From assembly GCA_023416655.1 (NCBI GenBank), contig JAEZHK010000150.1, forward strand, positions 1 to 18,150: a stretch of DNA of 18,150 nucleotides, read 5' to 3'. The DNA is from Bacillota bacterium (lineage in GTDB: Bacteria; Bacillota; Clostridia; Christensenellales; Aristaeellaceae). Every line of letters starts with the position of its first letter. Position 1 is the first letter of the stretch. The translations under genes were made by a program, and so were the position numbers. The notes under the pieces are model-generated. The model saw nothing but the letters and a program-made list of their open reading frames with translations, ran no database searches and was not told the origin of the DNA. This document shows positions 7,293-13,601 of the stretch, in pieces.

Positions 7293-8186
7293 TCACCAGG
7301 GGTTCTTCACGAAATCGCCGCCGCGGCACCACTTGAGGTAGGAAAGCGCGTGCTTCTGCGCGGTCATCTCCCAGTCTCCCTTGTAGATGGGGTCGTGGTA
7401 GCCTTCCACGCAGATGTCGCCCGCGTAGCCGCCGGCGTGCAGGATGTAGAGAATGTCCCGCCAGTTGCAGTCGCCAAAGCCGGGGGTACGCTCCGGGGCG
7501 TACCAGTCGGTATTGCACAATACGCCATAGTCCTCGACCGCCCGGCGGTCGACAGTCGCGTCCTTGCCATGCAGGTGGTAGACCTTCCCCACCCACTTGC
7601 GCAGTTGGGCGATGGGGTCGATCAGCTGGATCATCTGATGCGCGGGCTCCCATTCCAGGCCCAGCGCGGGGCTGGTGACCTCCCCAAACATGCGCTCCCA
7701 GGCCCGGGGGTTGAAGCCGATGTTGCAGGTGGCGCGGTCCCAGGTGCCGCCCATGGGGCAGTTTTCGATGGCGAGGCGCACGCCCCGGTCCTCCGCCCGC
7801 TTTGCAAGCTCCCGGAAGACTTCGCCGAACCTTGGCAGCGCCTCGTCCACGCTCCGGCCCTCCAGCGCGCCCGCGAACGTGGAGACAGTCTTCGCGCCGT
7901 AGAGGTGGGCGCTGTCGATGGCCTTCTCAAGGTTTCTGAGGTGTCCCTCGTTCTCGAGCGCGTTGCAGTAGTAGCCCAGCGTTGTGATCTCCACGCCCTT
8001 TTCTTCCGCCACGGCGCGAAGCACGGGGCCTTGCAGGGCGATGTCCACCTCGCCGTACTCCATGTGGAAGTTGATGGACAGGGTTTCAAAACCGGCTTCG
8101 ATCATCGGTGGGACCCACTTTTCGGCGACGCCGCCCGGAACGCAGGTGCCGATGCGGATCTGGGACAAATCAGAATGCGCTTGCAT
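7293..8186 (-). CDS. Sugar phosphate isomerase/epimerase family protein (xylose isomerase-like TIM barrel)
   Basis: The product is 297 aa, as expected for the AP endonuclease 2/xylose isomerase-like TIM-barrel family. The ATG at 8186 was chosen because AAGGA lies 8 bases upstream. An in-frame ATG further up would overlap the preceding gene. Likely metal or catalytic residues are in LAIEN (Glu about 141), LGLEWEPAHQ (about 176-184), YHLHGKD (about 203-209) and CVEGYHD (Glu about 261), which is the usual spacing of metal-binding residues on barrel strand ends. Members isomerise or epimerise sugars, inositols or ketoses. The substrate here is unknown. It is the last gene of the MerR-linked minus-strand cluster, 89 bp after the Fe-S aldo/keto reductase, which suggests related carbohydrate metabolism. 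Confidence 0.88.
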   Translation of the reverse strand: MQAHSDLSQIRIGTCVPGGVAEKWVPPMIEAGFETLSINFHMEYGEVDIALQGPVLRAVAEEKGVEITTLGYYCNALENEGHLRNLEKAIDSAHLYGAKTVSTFAGALEGRSVDEALPRFGEVFRELAKRAEDRGVRLAIENCPMGGTWDRATCNIGFNPRAWERMFGEVTSPALGLEWEPAHQMIQLIDPIAQLRKWVGKVYHLHGKDATVDRRAVEDYGVLCNTDWYAPERTPGFGDCNWRDILYILHAGGYAGDICVEGYHDPIYKGDWEMTAQKHALSYLKWCRGGDFVKNPW

Positions 8187-8275
8187 GGGGACCATCCTTT
8201 CCGTATCAAGAATCGGACCGGAACCGTTTCCATTGTACACCATGCCGCGCGTTTTGACCAGTGGCTTTCTGCGCC

Positions 8276-9439
8276 TCACCGGGGGAACGTGCTGCCGAAC
8301 TCCTTCATGATGCCGGGGATGTCGATATTCTGCGGGCAGATGCGCGCGCACTCGCCGCAGCCGATACACGCGCCGGGCAACTCCTCCGGGCGCATGGCGC
8401 CTGTGGTAAACCGGAGGATGGAGGGGTTATCGAAGCGGAACTCATTGTAGAGGGAGATCAGCTTCGGGATGTCCAGGCCCTGCGGGCAGTCCTCGCAGCA
8501 GTAGCGGCAGGCGGTACAGGGCACCATGTCCGCCATGCCGCCGACGATCTTCCGGATCAGCGCCGACTCCGCTTCAGTAAGCGGGTCGGGCGTTTCGAAT
8601 GTCTTCAGGTTGTCCTTCAGTTGATCGAGGGTGGTCATGCCGCTGAGGGCCACCATCAGGCCCGGCAGGCCTTGCAAAAACCTGAACGCCCAGGAGGCGG
8701 CGGAATCCCCCGGCCGGGCCGCTTTCAAAAGCGCGCTTGCCCCCTCCCCCGGCTTCGCCAGCCGCCCGCCGCGCACCGGCTCCATCGCGATCACCGGAAG
8801 GCCGTGCTTTTGCGCCACCTCGTACTTTCTGCCCGCCTCCTGCAGCGTCCAGTCCAGGTAGTTGAGTTGGATCTGCACGAACTCGAAGCAGTCCTTCCAG
8901 TCAAGGAACCGGTCGATAGTCTCGGCGCGGCCGTGGGCGGAAAAGCCCAGGTGCTTAATGCGCCCGGCCCGCTTTTCCTCGAGAAGGTACTCCACCACGC
9001 CCAGGTCCTCGTCGGTGTAGAAGCCGTAGGCGGTCTCGCAGACGTTGTGCAGCAGGTAGAAGTCGAAGTAGTCCACGCGGCACTTTTCAAGCTGCATCTG
9101 AAAGACCTGCCGCGGGGTCATCTCCGGCCAGCCGGCCAGAAGCCCCGTGAACTTGTACCGCCCGTCCCCATACTCCATCATGTGGCCGGGCATCTTGGTG
9201 GCGATGTGCCACTCCGCCCGCGGGAATCGCTCCAGCGCCCTGCCCAGAAAGGTCTCCGACTCGCCGCCATGGTAGCGGAAGGCGGTGTCGAAGTAGTTGA
9301 CACCATGGTCGAAGGCGTATTCGATGATCTCCAGGGCCTTGTCCCCGTCGATCGGGCCGTTCTCACCTAGCGTAGGCAGCCGCATCGCGCCCATGCCGAG
9401 CAGCGACAGGTTGAGTTCTTTGAATGGCTTATAAATCAT
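8276..9439 (-). CDS. Aldo/keto reductase with C-terminal 2x[4Fe-4S] ferredoxin domain
   Basis: The product is 387 aa. Residues 1-285 are an aldo/keto reductase TIM barrel with the catalytic tetrad Asp51 (YFDTA), Tyr56 (RYHGG), Lys82 (ATKMPG) and His131 (LLHNV). Residues about 305-370 hold two cysteine clusters, C308-x2-C311-x2-C314-x3-C318-P and C358-x2-C361-x2-C364-x3-C368-P, that fit two 4Fe-4S centres. This is a known anaerobe-type fusion, and the clusters presumably pass electrons to or from the reductase site. CGGAG lies five bases before the ATG. The gene starts 15 bp after merR and so is probably transcribed with it. The substrate is unknown. The neighbouring isomerase and second reductase suggest sugar or aldehyde metabolism. 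Confidence 0.92.
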   Translation of the reverse strand: MIYKPFKELNLSLLGMGAMRLPTLGENGPIDGDKALEIIEYAFDHGVNYFDTAFRYHGGESETFLGRALERFPRAEWHIATKMPGHMMEYGDGRYKFTGLLAGWPEMTPRQVFQMQLEKCRVDYFDFYLLHNVCETAYGFYTDEDLGVVEYLLEEKRAGRIKHLGFSAHGRAETIDRFLDWKDCFEFVQIQLNYLDWTLQEAGRKYEVAQKHGLPVIAMEPVRGGRLAKPGEGASALLKAARPGDSAASWAFRFLQGLPGLMVALSGMTTLDQLKDNLKTFETPDPLTEAESALIRKIVGGMADMVPCTACRYCCEDCPQGLDIPKLISLYNEFRFDNPSILRFTTGAMRPEELPGACIGCGECARICPQNIDIPGIMKEFGSTFPR

Positions 9440-9454
9440 GTGCGCTCCGTTTCT

Positions 9455-9841
9455 TCAGTCCGGGGACTGGTACAGATTTTCCTCGATTTTGAGCATCCGT
9501 TCCTCATAGCCGTCCAGCTTCCGGTCAAGGCGCGCAAGCGCCGCCTGAAGCTCGTCGACCCTCTCCGCGATCTGCCGCCGCTGTTCTATCAGCAGCGCCT
9601 TCCGCGCCTGAATGGATTCCCTGCCGCGCTGAAACAGCGCCACATATTCCACCAGCGCCTCGATGGACACGCCCGCGCTGCGCATGCACCTTATGAACTC
9701 GACCCATTTCAGGTCGCCCTCCCGATAATCCCTCAGGCCGCTTGCTGTGCGTGTGACCGGCGGGATCAGCCCGATGCGCTCGTACTAGCGCAGCGTATCC
9801 GCCGAAAGGTCGAATTTTGCCGCCACTTCCGCGATGGTCAT
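9455..9841 (-). pseudogene. MerR-family regulator interrupted by an in-frame TAG
   Basis: From the ATG at 9841 (GGAGGTGATC ribosome site) the frame reads MTIAEVAAKFDLSADTLR, then TAG at 9787-9785, then YERIGLIPPVTR and onward without further stops to TGA at 9455. The family pattern is T-L-R-Y-Y-E, so the TAG sits at a conserved tyrosine codon, one base from TAC. The remainder is normal: a winged HTH to about residue 70 and a coiled-coil dimerisation helix (IEQRRQIAERVDEL). The full length would be 128 codons, typical of the short MerR subgroup found beside aldehyde and aldo/keto reductase genes. An internal start would lose the HTH. TAG is used as a normal stop by fliG in this window, so general recoding is unlikely. 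It may be a recent loss, a sequence error or a suppressed stop. Confidence 0.88.
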
Positions 9842-9864
9842 GCGATCACCTCCAATCGTTTTGC

Positions 9865-9895
9865 ATCATAACACCTGGAGCGCACTCCAAGTCAA
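9865..9895 (-). promoter_or_regulatory. MerR-type promoter/operator of the merR-reductase-isomerase cluster
   Basis: Read on the minus strand, TTGACT (9895-9890) and TATGAT (9870-9865) are separated by 19 bp instead of 17. The spacer contains the dyad TTGGAG-TGCG-CTCCAG. Overlong spacers with a central dyad are the hallmark of MerR-activated promoters. The merR ATG lies 24 bases past the -10, which implies autoregulation. Confidence 0.85.
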
Positions 9896-9939
9896 GCCCT
9901 TTGCAGCCCTTTAGGCGATGTTAAATCTATCCGAAGTGC

Positions 9940-9970
9940 TTGACCTGGAGTGAACTCCTGGTGATAGCAT
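9940..9970 (+). promoter_or_regulatory. MerR-type promoter/operator of the divergent aldo/keto reductase
   Basis: TTGACC at 9940-9945 and TAGCAT at 9965-9970 are separated by 19 bp. The dyad GGAGT-GA-ACTCC sits centrally and extends to ACC/GGT at 9943-9962. It is nearly the same as the operator facing the other way 45 bp upstream, so one MerR protein should act on both. Confidence 0.87.
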
Positions 9971-10002
9971 GCCATCATAGATCAGAAAGCGGGGCATGCG
10001 AG

Positions 10003-10989
10003 ATGGAATATACGAAGCTGGGCAATACGGGCCTGGATGTTTCGAGGATTTGCCTGGGTTGCATGGGGTTCGGGGATGCGTCCAGGTGGACGCACCCGTG
10101 GGTACTGGATGAGGAATTGAGCCGCCCGATCATAAGGCGCGCGCTGGAGCTGGGCGTCAACTTCTTCGATACCGCCAACGTGTACTCGATGGGAACCAGC
10201 GAGGAATACCTGGGCAGGGCGCTGAAGGATTTCGCCCGGCGGGACGAGGTGGTGATCGCCACCAAGGTCAACGCCCGGATGCACGAAGGCCCGAACGGCG
10301 CGGGCAACTCCCGGAAGGCGATCCTCTCCGAGATCGACAACTCCCTTAGGCGGCTGGGCACCGACTACGTGGACCTGTACATCATCCACCGCTGGGACTT
10401 CCAGACCCCCATCGAGGAGACCATGGAGGCGCTAAACGACGTGGTGCGCGCGGGCAAGGCGTGCTACATCGGCGCGTCCGCGATGTTCGCGTGGCAATTC
10501 CAGAAGGCGAGGAGCGTCGCGGAAAAGCGCGGCTGGGCCAACTTTGTTTCCATGCAGAATCACCTGAACCTACTGTACCGGGAAGAGGAGCGCGAGATGG
10601 TGCCCTACTGCCAGGACGCGAAGGTGGCGCTGACCCCATACAGCCCGCTGGCGGCGGGGCGGCTCTCCAGAGCCTGGGCGGAATCCACCAACCGCTTTGA
10701 GACGGACGCCATCGCCAAGTGGAAGTACGGAAACACGCAGGACGCGGACAGGCCCGTCGTGGAGCGGGTACAGGAGATCGCAGACAGGCGCGGCGTTTCG
10801 ATGACCGAGGTGGCGCTGGCGTGGCTCATGCGCAAACCGCTCGTGGCAGCGCCGGTGGTGGGCGTCACGAAGGTTGCCCATCTCGAGGACGCGGTGAAAG
10901 CGGTGGATGTCAAACTGACGGACGAGGAAGCTTCATACCTCGAAGCGCCCTACGTCCCCCACGCGATCATCGGCCCCAACCTGAAGTGA
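10003..10989 (+). CDS. Aldo/keto reductase (stand-alone)
   Basis: The product is 328 aa, the common length for NADP-dependent aldo/keto reductases of the YajO/GSP69 type. The ATG at 10003 was chosen over an upstream in-frame ATG at 9940 because the latter lies upstream of the MerR-type -10 box. A GCGGGG site lies 8 bases before it. The tetrad is visible as Asp56 (FFDTANVY), Tyr61, Lys88 (VIATKV) and His129 (YIIHRWD). The C-terminal part has the usual SMQNHLNLLYREEEREM and PYSPLAAGRL signatures. It presumably reduces a carbonyl (aldehyde or ketose) with NADPH in the cytoplasm. It is transcribed away from merR from a MerR-type promoter. Unlike the reductase on the other side it has no Fe-S domain. 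Confidence 0.92.
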   Translation: MEYTKLGNTGLDVSRICLGCMGFGDASRWTHPWVLDEELSRPIIRRALELGVNFFDTANVYSMGTSEEYLGRALKDFARRDEVVIATKVNARMHEGPNGAGNSRKAILSEIDNSLRRLGTDYVDLYIIHRWDFQTPIEETMEALNDVVRAGKACYIGASAMFAWQFQKARSVAEKRGWANFVSMQNHLNLLYREEEREMVPYCQDAKVALTPYSPLAAGRLSRAWAESTNRFETDAIAKWKYGNTQDADRPVVERVQEIADRRGVSMTEVALAWLMRKPLVAAPVVGVTKVAHLEDAVKAVDVKLTDEEASYLEAPYVPHAIIGPNLK

Positions 10990-11008
10990 CAGAGAGCAAG
11001 GGTATGAC

Positions 11009-11046
11009 AAAGGCCGACGCACCCATCAACGGGAGCGCCGGCCTTT
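11009..11046. terminator. Convergent terminator between the reductase and ferredoxin genes
   Basis: AAAGGCCG pairs with CGGCCTTT, with inner CGC/GCG and CCC/GGG pairs around a short loop. It lies between convergent genes and has short T-runs on both sides, so it may work in both directions, though neither tail is long. Confidence 0.6.
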
Positions 11047-11059
11047 GCCACGGGGTTGG

Positions 11060-11248
11060 TTATTCCAACGAAATCACCGATACGGGGCAGCCGTCCCGCG
11101 CCTCGGCGGCTTTGTCCTGAAGTTCCTCGGGAACTTCTTCCACATATGCCTCCGCCAGGCCGTCCTCCGCCATGCGGAACACCTCCGGGCAGACCTCCGC
11201 GCACAGCCCGCAGCTGATGCAGCCGTCCCTGTCAATGGTCGCCTTCAT
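11060..11248 (-). CDS. Small ferredoxin, probably one [4Fe-4S] cluster
   Basis: The product is 62 aa. The ATG at 11248 has a very strong AAGGAGGA site. It starts MKATIDRDGCISCGLCAEVC, giving C-x2-C-x2-C-x3-C-P, and a later Cys-Pro is in DGCPVSVI. The total length and the Glu/Asp-rich middle fit the short single-cluster ferredoxins of anaerobic Clostridia. It carries electrons at low potential in the cytoplasm. It follows the DUF438 gene by 66 bp on the same strand, with a hairpin in the gap, and may be its redox partner. An in-frame start further upstream would overlap the hairpin and lacks a ribosome site. Confidence 0.9.
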   Translation of the reverse strand: MKATIDRDGCISCGLCAEVCPEVFRMAEDGLAEAYVEEVPEELQDKAAEARDGCPVSVISLE

Positions 11249-11264
11249 GGGAATCCTCCTTTCC

Positions 11265-11290
11265 GCCCGAAGGCGCATGCCGCCTCGGGC
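11265..11290 (-). other. Intercistronic hairpin upstream of the ferredoxin ribosome site
   Basis: GCCCGA/TCGGGC and GGCG/CGCC form a 10-bp stem with one bulge and a 5-nt loop, just before the ferredoxin ribosome site. No U-tract follows. It may protect a processed ferredoxin mRNA and raise its level relative to the first gene. Confidence 0.45.
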
Positions 11291-11314
11291 CAAGATCATA
11301 TGGAAAAATAATCG

Positions 11315-12487
11315 TCACTCTACCAGCCGCTTCTCGCCATGAATCGACTGAATGGGCTTGATGTCCTGGGTGACTTCGAGAACACCCAGATACTCGCCCA
11401 ACCCGCTCCGGACCGCGAAATAGCGGATCAGCACGTACTTGCCGCCCATTGCGATCCAGAAATCCTCATGGTCCTTCTTGCCCGATCGGAGGTCCTCCAC
11501 CAACTGCTCCACGATGTGCACGCTGGCGGGCGGATGGCAGTTGGATACCTTGCGGCCGATGACGGTCTTGGTGCGCGGGAAGACGCGCTCCGCGTTCTCG
11601 GAGAAGTAGCGCACCGTGTCGTCCTTGCCCACGAAGGTGATGTCAAAGGGCAGCGTGTTCAGCACGCGCTCGAGTTCCTGTACCGAGAGCACACCGGTGG
11701 GCAGGGAGACCATGCCGCCCGCCGCCGCCTGCATCGGCGGGGCCGCGCCGGGCACGGGCTCCCAGGCGGGCGGCGGATCGATCAGGCAGAAGCCGAATTC
11801 CTGGGCATCGTCGGCGACCCGCTTCCACTCGTCCTGGGTCAGGTTCTCAAGAAGCATCGGCAGCATGATGTTCTCTTCCTTGAACACCATCTCCTGAATG
11901 CTGCCCAGGAGCGCCTCGACCTTCTCGCGCAGGCCGGGCGCGTCCGCCGCTTCCGCTTCCTTCACGACCGCCCGGAGCATATCCCGGATCTCGTCGTCCA
12001 CGCCCCACATGACCTTGGGCGGTGCGGTGATGCCGTACTGCTCCATGTAAGGGAAGAGCAGGTTCTCCTTCTTCAGGTAGTGCCGATCGATCTCCCCCAA
12101 CCTTCTGAGCTTTTCGGGCAGCTTCCCGGAAGGAAAGATCAGCTGCTGCCGGATCTCCCCCGCCAGCACCTCGATGGCCCGGTTCTCAAGCTTTAGCGTG
12201 TTTGCCGGGTGGCCTGGGATGTCCGCCGGGCCATTTGCGTGAATCTCCTCAATCGAGCCCTTGAACACTGCGGCGTGCACGTCGCAAAGCCGCTGCACCT
12301 CGGTCACGGGCAGGCCGCCCGCGATCAGCGCCTGCTCCGCCTGGGCGATCTCCTCCGCCGAAACGCCGTCAAAGGCGGCCTCGAAGCGCCCCTTGACCTC
12401 GTCCACGCTCTTGCCGTCGTGCAAGTCCTGGATGAGCTCACGGATGACCTTCTGCCGATACTCCCGGTTGTTGATCTCCCCGCTCAC
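11315..12487 (-). CDS. DUF438/hemerythrin-like/PAS domain protein
   Basis: The product is 390 aa. It starts at GTG, with AAAGGAGG a few bases upstream. Residues about 15-80 match the DUF438 helical region. Residues about 93-230 look like a hemerythrin-type four-helix bundle with His93, the HYLKKE motif (His136, Glu141) and an EEN-MLPML helix near 204. Residues about 275-385 form a PAS domain (ITFVGKDDTVRYFSENAERVF), with NCHPP at 316-320 as in relatives. This architecture is known in anaerobes and in general is thought to sense oxygen, nitric oxide or redox state through a di-iron site or a PAS-bound cofactor. No output domain is present, so its signalling partner is not visible. The ferredoxin gene downstream is the likely companion. 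The domain calls are solid and the function is inferred. Confidence 0.9.
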   Translation of the reverse strand: MSGEINNREYRQKVIRELIQDLHDGKSVDEVKGRFEAAFDGVSAEEIAQAEQALIAGGLPVTEVQRLCDVHAAVFKGSIEEIHANGPADIPGHPANTLKLENRAIEVLAGEIRQQLIFPSGKLPEKLRRLGEIDRHYLKKENLLFPYMEQYGITAPPKVMWGVDDEIRDMLRAVVKEAEAADAPGLREKVEALLGSIQEMVFKEENIMLPMLLENLTQDEWKRVADDAQEFGFCLIDPPPAWEPVPGAAPPMQAAAGGMVSLPTGVLSVQELERVLNTLPFDITFVGKDDTVRYFSENAERVFPRTKTVIGRKVSNCHPPASVHIVEQLVEDLRSGKKDHEDFWIAMGGKYVLIRYFAVRSGLGEYLGVLEVTQDIKPIQSIHGEKRLVE

Positions 12488-12525
12488 ACTGATCCCTCCT
12501 TTAGCGCATGCTGCTTCCAGCCATC

Positions 12526-12554
12526 ATTATACACGAAAAACGGCGGAACCAAAC
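12526..12554 (-). promoter_or_regulatory. Possible promoter of the DUF438-ferredoxin pair
   Basis: A perfect TATAAT is read on the minus strand at 12531-12526, about 40 bases before the GTG start. The -35 at 17 bp is GTTTGG, a weak match; TTGGTT at 15 bp is an alternative. Confidence 0.5.
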
Positions 12555-12956
12555 GGGCTTTGCACCTTATGATGGAAACGGCAACATTCCGGCGGCCTCC
12601 ACTGGTCAGCCCCGTAACCCGCCGGACGCCCGCGCCAGTACGCCGACGATCCCGAATCCCTCGCTCAGTCGGCTCTCGACCAGCGCGCCGTTCTCCCTGG
12701 CTATGGGCGGCGGAGGCAGAATCAGGCTGCTCAGAGCCCTTTTTATGGCCGTCCGGTTACAGGGAACCGAAGAATGCGGGGCATGATGACGACAACGCTG
12801 CGCATGGCAGAGCACATGTTTGGGAACGCCAGCTTCATTTTCTCCGTTTGGGCCTTTTCCCGTCGCGTTTTTACCGCCGGGCGTATAGTGAAACAAGCCG
12901 GCCCCTTTCCGGGGCAGACCCTGTTTTCGGGTATTCCACCATCCTATATCGTCAGG
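12541..12956. other. Gene-poor block with hairpins
   Basis: No ORF here has both a ribosome site and a recognisable domain. The longest frames (minus 12606-12992, plus 12209-12973) run through neighbouring genes or the control region and look like chance readings. Adjacent small hairpins occur at 12901-12915 (GCCCC/GGGGC) and 12918-12932 (ACCC/GGGT). It may be a remnant gene, a structured RNA or plain spacer. Confidence 0.35.
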
Positions 12957-12987
12957 TTTCGACATCTTGTTAGCGCAAGGCGGCCGG

Positions 12988-13066
12988 TCCACTAAATATG
13001 GCCGGTGAGTGCATTTTGTGAATAATCTAGTTATATTTCGACGGTTGGACCAGAAAGTTTAGTGGA
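12988..13066. repeat. Perfect 9-bp inverted repeat in the flagellar control region
   Basis: TCCACTAAA at 12988-12996 is the exact reverse complement of TTTAGTGGA at 13058-13066. The centres are 70 bp apart. It could be a pair of regulator sites able to loop DNA, or the arms of an RNA stem. Confidence 0.5.
13017..13025 (-). promoter_or_regulatory. DnaA box upstream of the flagellar promoter
   Basis: Read on the minus strand this is TTATTCACA, which fits the DnaA consensus TTWTNCACA. It lies about 80 bp upstream of the -35 element and is oriented opposite to the two downstream boxes. Confidence 0.4.
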
Positions 13067-13084
13067 AAAACGAGAATTGTCGAA

Positions 13085-13099
13085 AATTGGCTGAAAATG
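13085..13099 (+). promoter_or_regulatory. Possible CodY-like box
   Basis: AATTGGCTGAAAATG matches the CodY consensus AATTTTCWGAAAATT at 12 of 15 positions, right upstream of the -35. CodY represses the fla/che operon in Bacillus subtilis. Three mismatches make this tentative. Confidence 0.25.
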
Positions 13100-13101
13100 T
13101 A

Positions 13102-13129
13102 TTGACAGTTTGTCGATTCCTAGTATACT
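13102..13129 (+). promoter_or_regulatory. Sigma-A promoter of the flagellar operon
   Basis: A perfect TTGACA at 13102-13107 and TATACT at 13124-13129 are separated by 16 bp. It is the only good promoter before flgB and predicts a leader of about 75 nt. Confidence 0.75.
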
Positions 13130-13146
13130 TACCATAGGAAAGCCAG

Positions 13147-13178
13147 TTATCCACAGGTTTCTACGCATTTTATCCACA
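13147..13178 (+). promoter_or_regulatory. Two perfect DnaA boxes in the flagellar operon leader
   Basis: TTATCCACA occurs at 13147-13155 and again at 13170-13178, in the same orientation and 23 bp apart (about two helical turns). Both lie between the promoter and the flgB ribosome site. DnaA bound here would sit as a roadblock or regulator of the operon. Confidence 0.6.
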
Positions 13179-13209
13179 TCGCGAGAGGGCACAGGGAAGG
13201 GGGCACGGC

Positions 13210-13599
13210 ATGAGCAGTTTTTTGGAAAGCGCCAGCGTGGATCTACTGCAAAAGAAGCTGGACGCGGTCTGGATGCGCCAGCAGGTGATCGCCGGCAACA
13301 TCGCCAACGCGGCGACGCCGGGTTACAAGAGCAAGACCGTTGAGTTCGAATCCCAGCTGCAGCAACAGCTGAATGCAACCGGCGACAGTGACCGCTCAAT
13401 CCGCAGTGCGCTCGACCGGGTGCAGCCCACCATCGTCCGGCAGGAGGGCACCGAGGCCCGCGAGGACGGCAACAACGTGGACGAGGACAAGGAGTCCGTC
13501 GAGATGGCGCGGGCGCTGATCGAGTACAACTACCTGTGCAACGCGCTGTCGTCCCAGATCAACCGGATGCGATTCGTCATCACAGAGGGGCGTGGGTAA
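13210..13599 (+). CDS. flgB: Flagellar basal-body rod protein FlgB
   Basis: The product is 129 aa, the usual length. The N-terminal half has the rod signature: LDAVWMRQQVIAGNIANAATPGY, with the Asn-x2-Asn-x3-TPGYK motif. The C-terminal helix VEMARALIEYNYLCNALSSQ is typical of proximal rod proteins that polymerise via coiled coils. A GGAAGGGGG site lies 6 bases upstream. It is the first gene of the operon; flgC begins 2 bases after its stop. FlgB forms the proximal rod joined to the MS ring and is exported by the flagellar type III system. Confidence 0.95.
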   Translation: MSSFLESASVDLLQKKLDAVWMRQQVIAGNIANAATPGYKSKTVEFESQLQQQLNATGDSDRSIRSALDRVQPTIVRQEGTEAREDGNNVDEDKESVEMARALIEYNYLCNALSSQINRMRFVITEGRG

Positions 13600-13601
13600 T
13601 C

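Larger units (their letters stand above)
12957..13117. promoter_or_regulatory. Cluster of Spo0A-type boxes upstream of and inside the flagellar promoter
   Basis: The Spo0A box is TGNCGAA. Perfect TGTCGAA occurs at 13078-13084 (plus) and, on the minus strand, at 12964-12958. One-mismatch copies are CGTCGAA at 13043-13037 (minus) and TGTCGAT at 13111-13117, which lies between the -35 and -10 of the flagellar promoter, where bound Spo0A would block RNA polymerase. Confidence 0.5.

Noticed and set aside
7191..8450. 419-codon plus-strand frame
   Set aside because: Antisense to the isomerase gene, which has conserved metal-site motifs. No ribosome site or domain on the plus strand.
8261..9370. 369-codon plus-strand frame
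   Set aside because: Antisense to the Fe-S aldo/keto reductase with its clear tetrad and cysteine motifs.
9785..9787. Genome-wide TAG recoding as the explanation for merR
   Set aside because: fliG in the same window ends in TAG at the expected family C-terminus, so TAG works as a stop here.
11339..12196. 285-codon plus-strand frame
   Set aside because: Antisense to the DUF438-hemerythrin-PAS gene.
12541..12990. tmRNA, RNase P RNA or SRP RNA in the gene-poor block
   Set aside because: None of the hallmark segments (tag peptide codons, GAGGAAAGTCC core, SRP tetraloop domain) was found on either strand.
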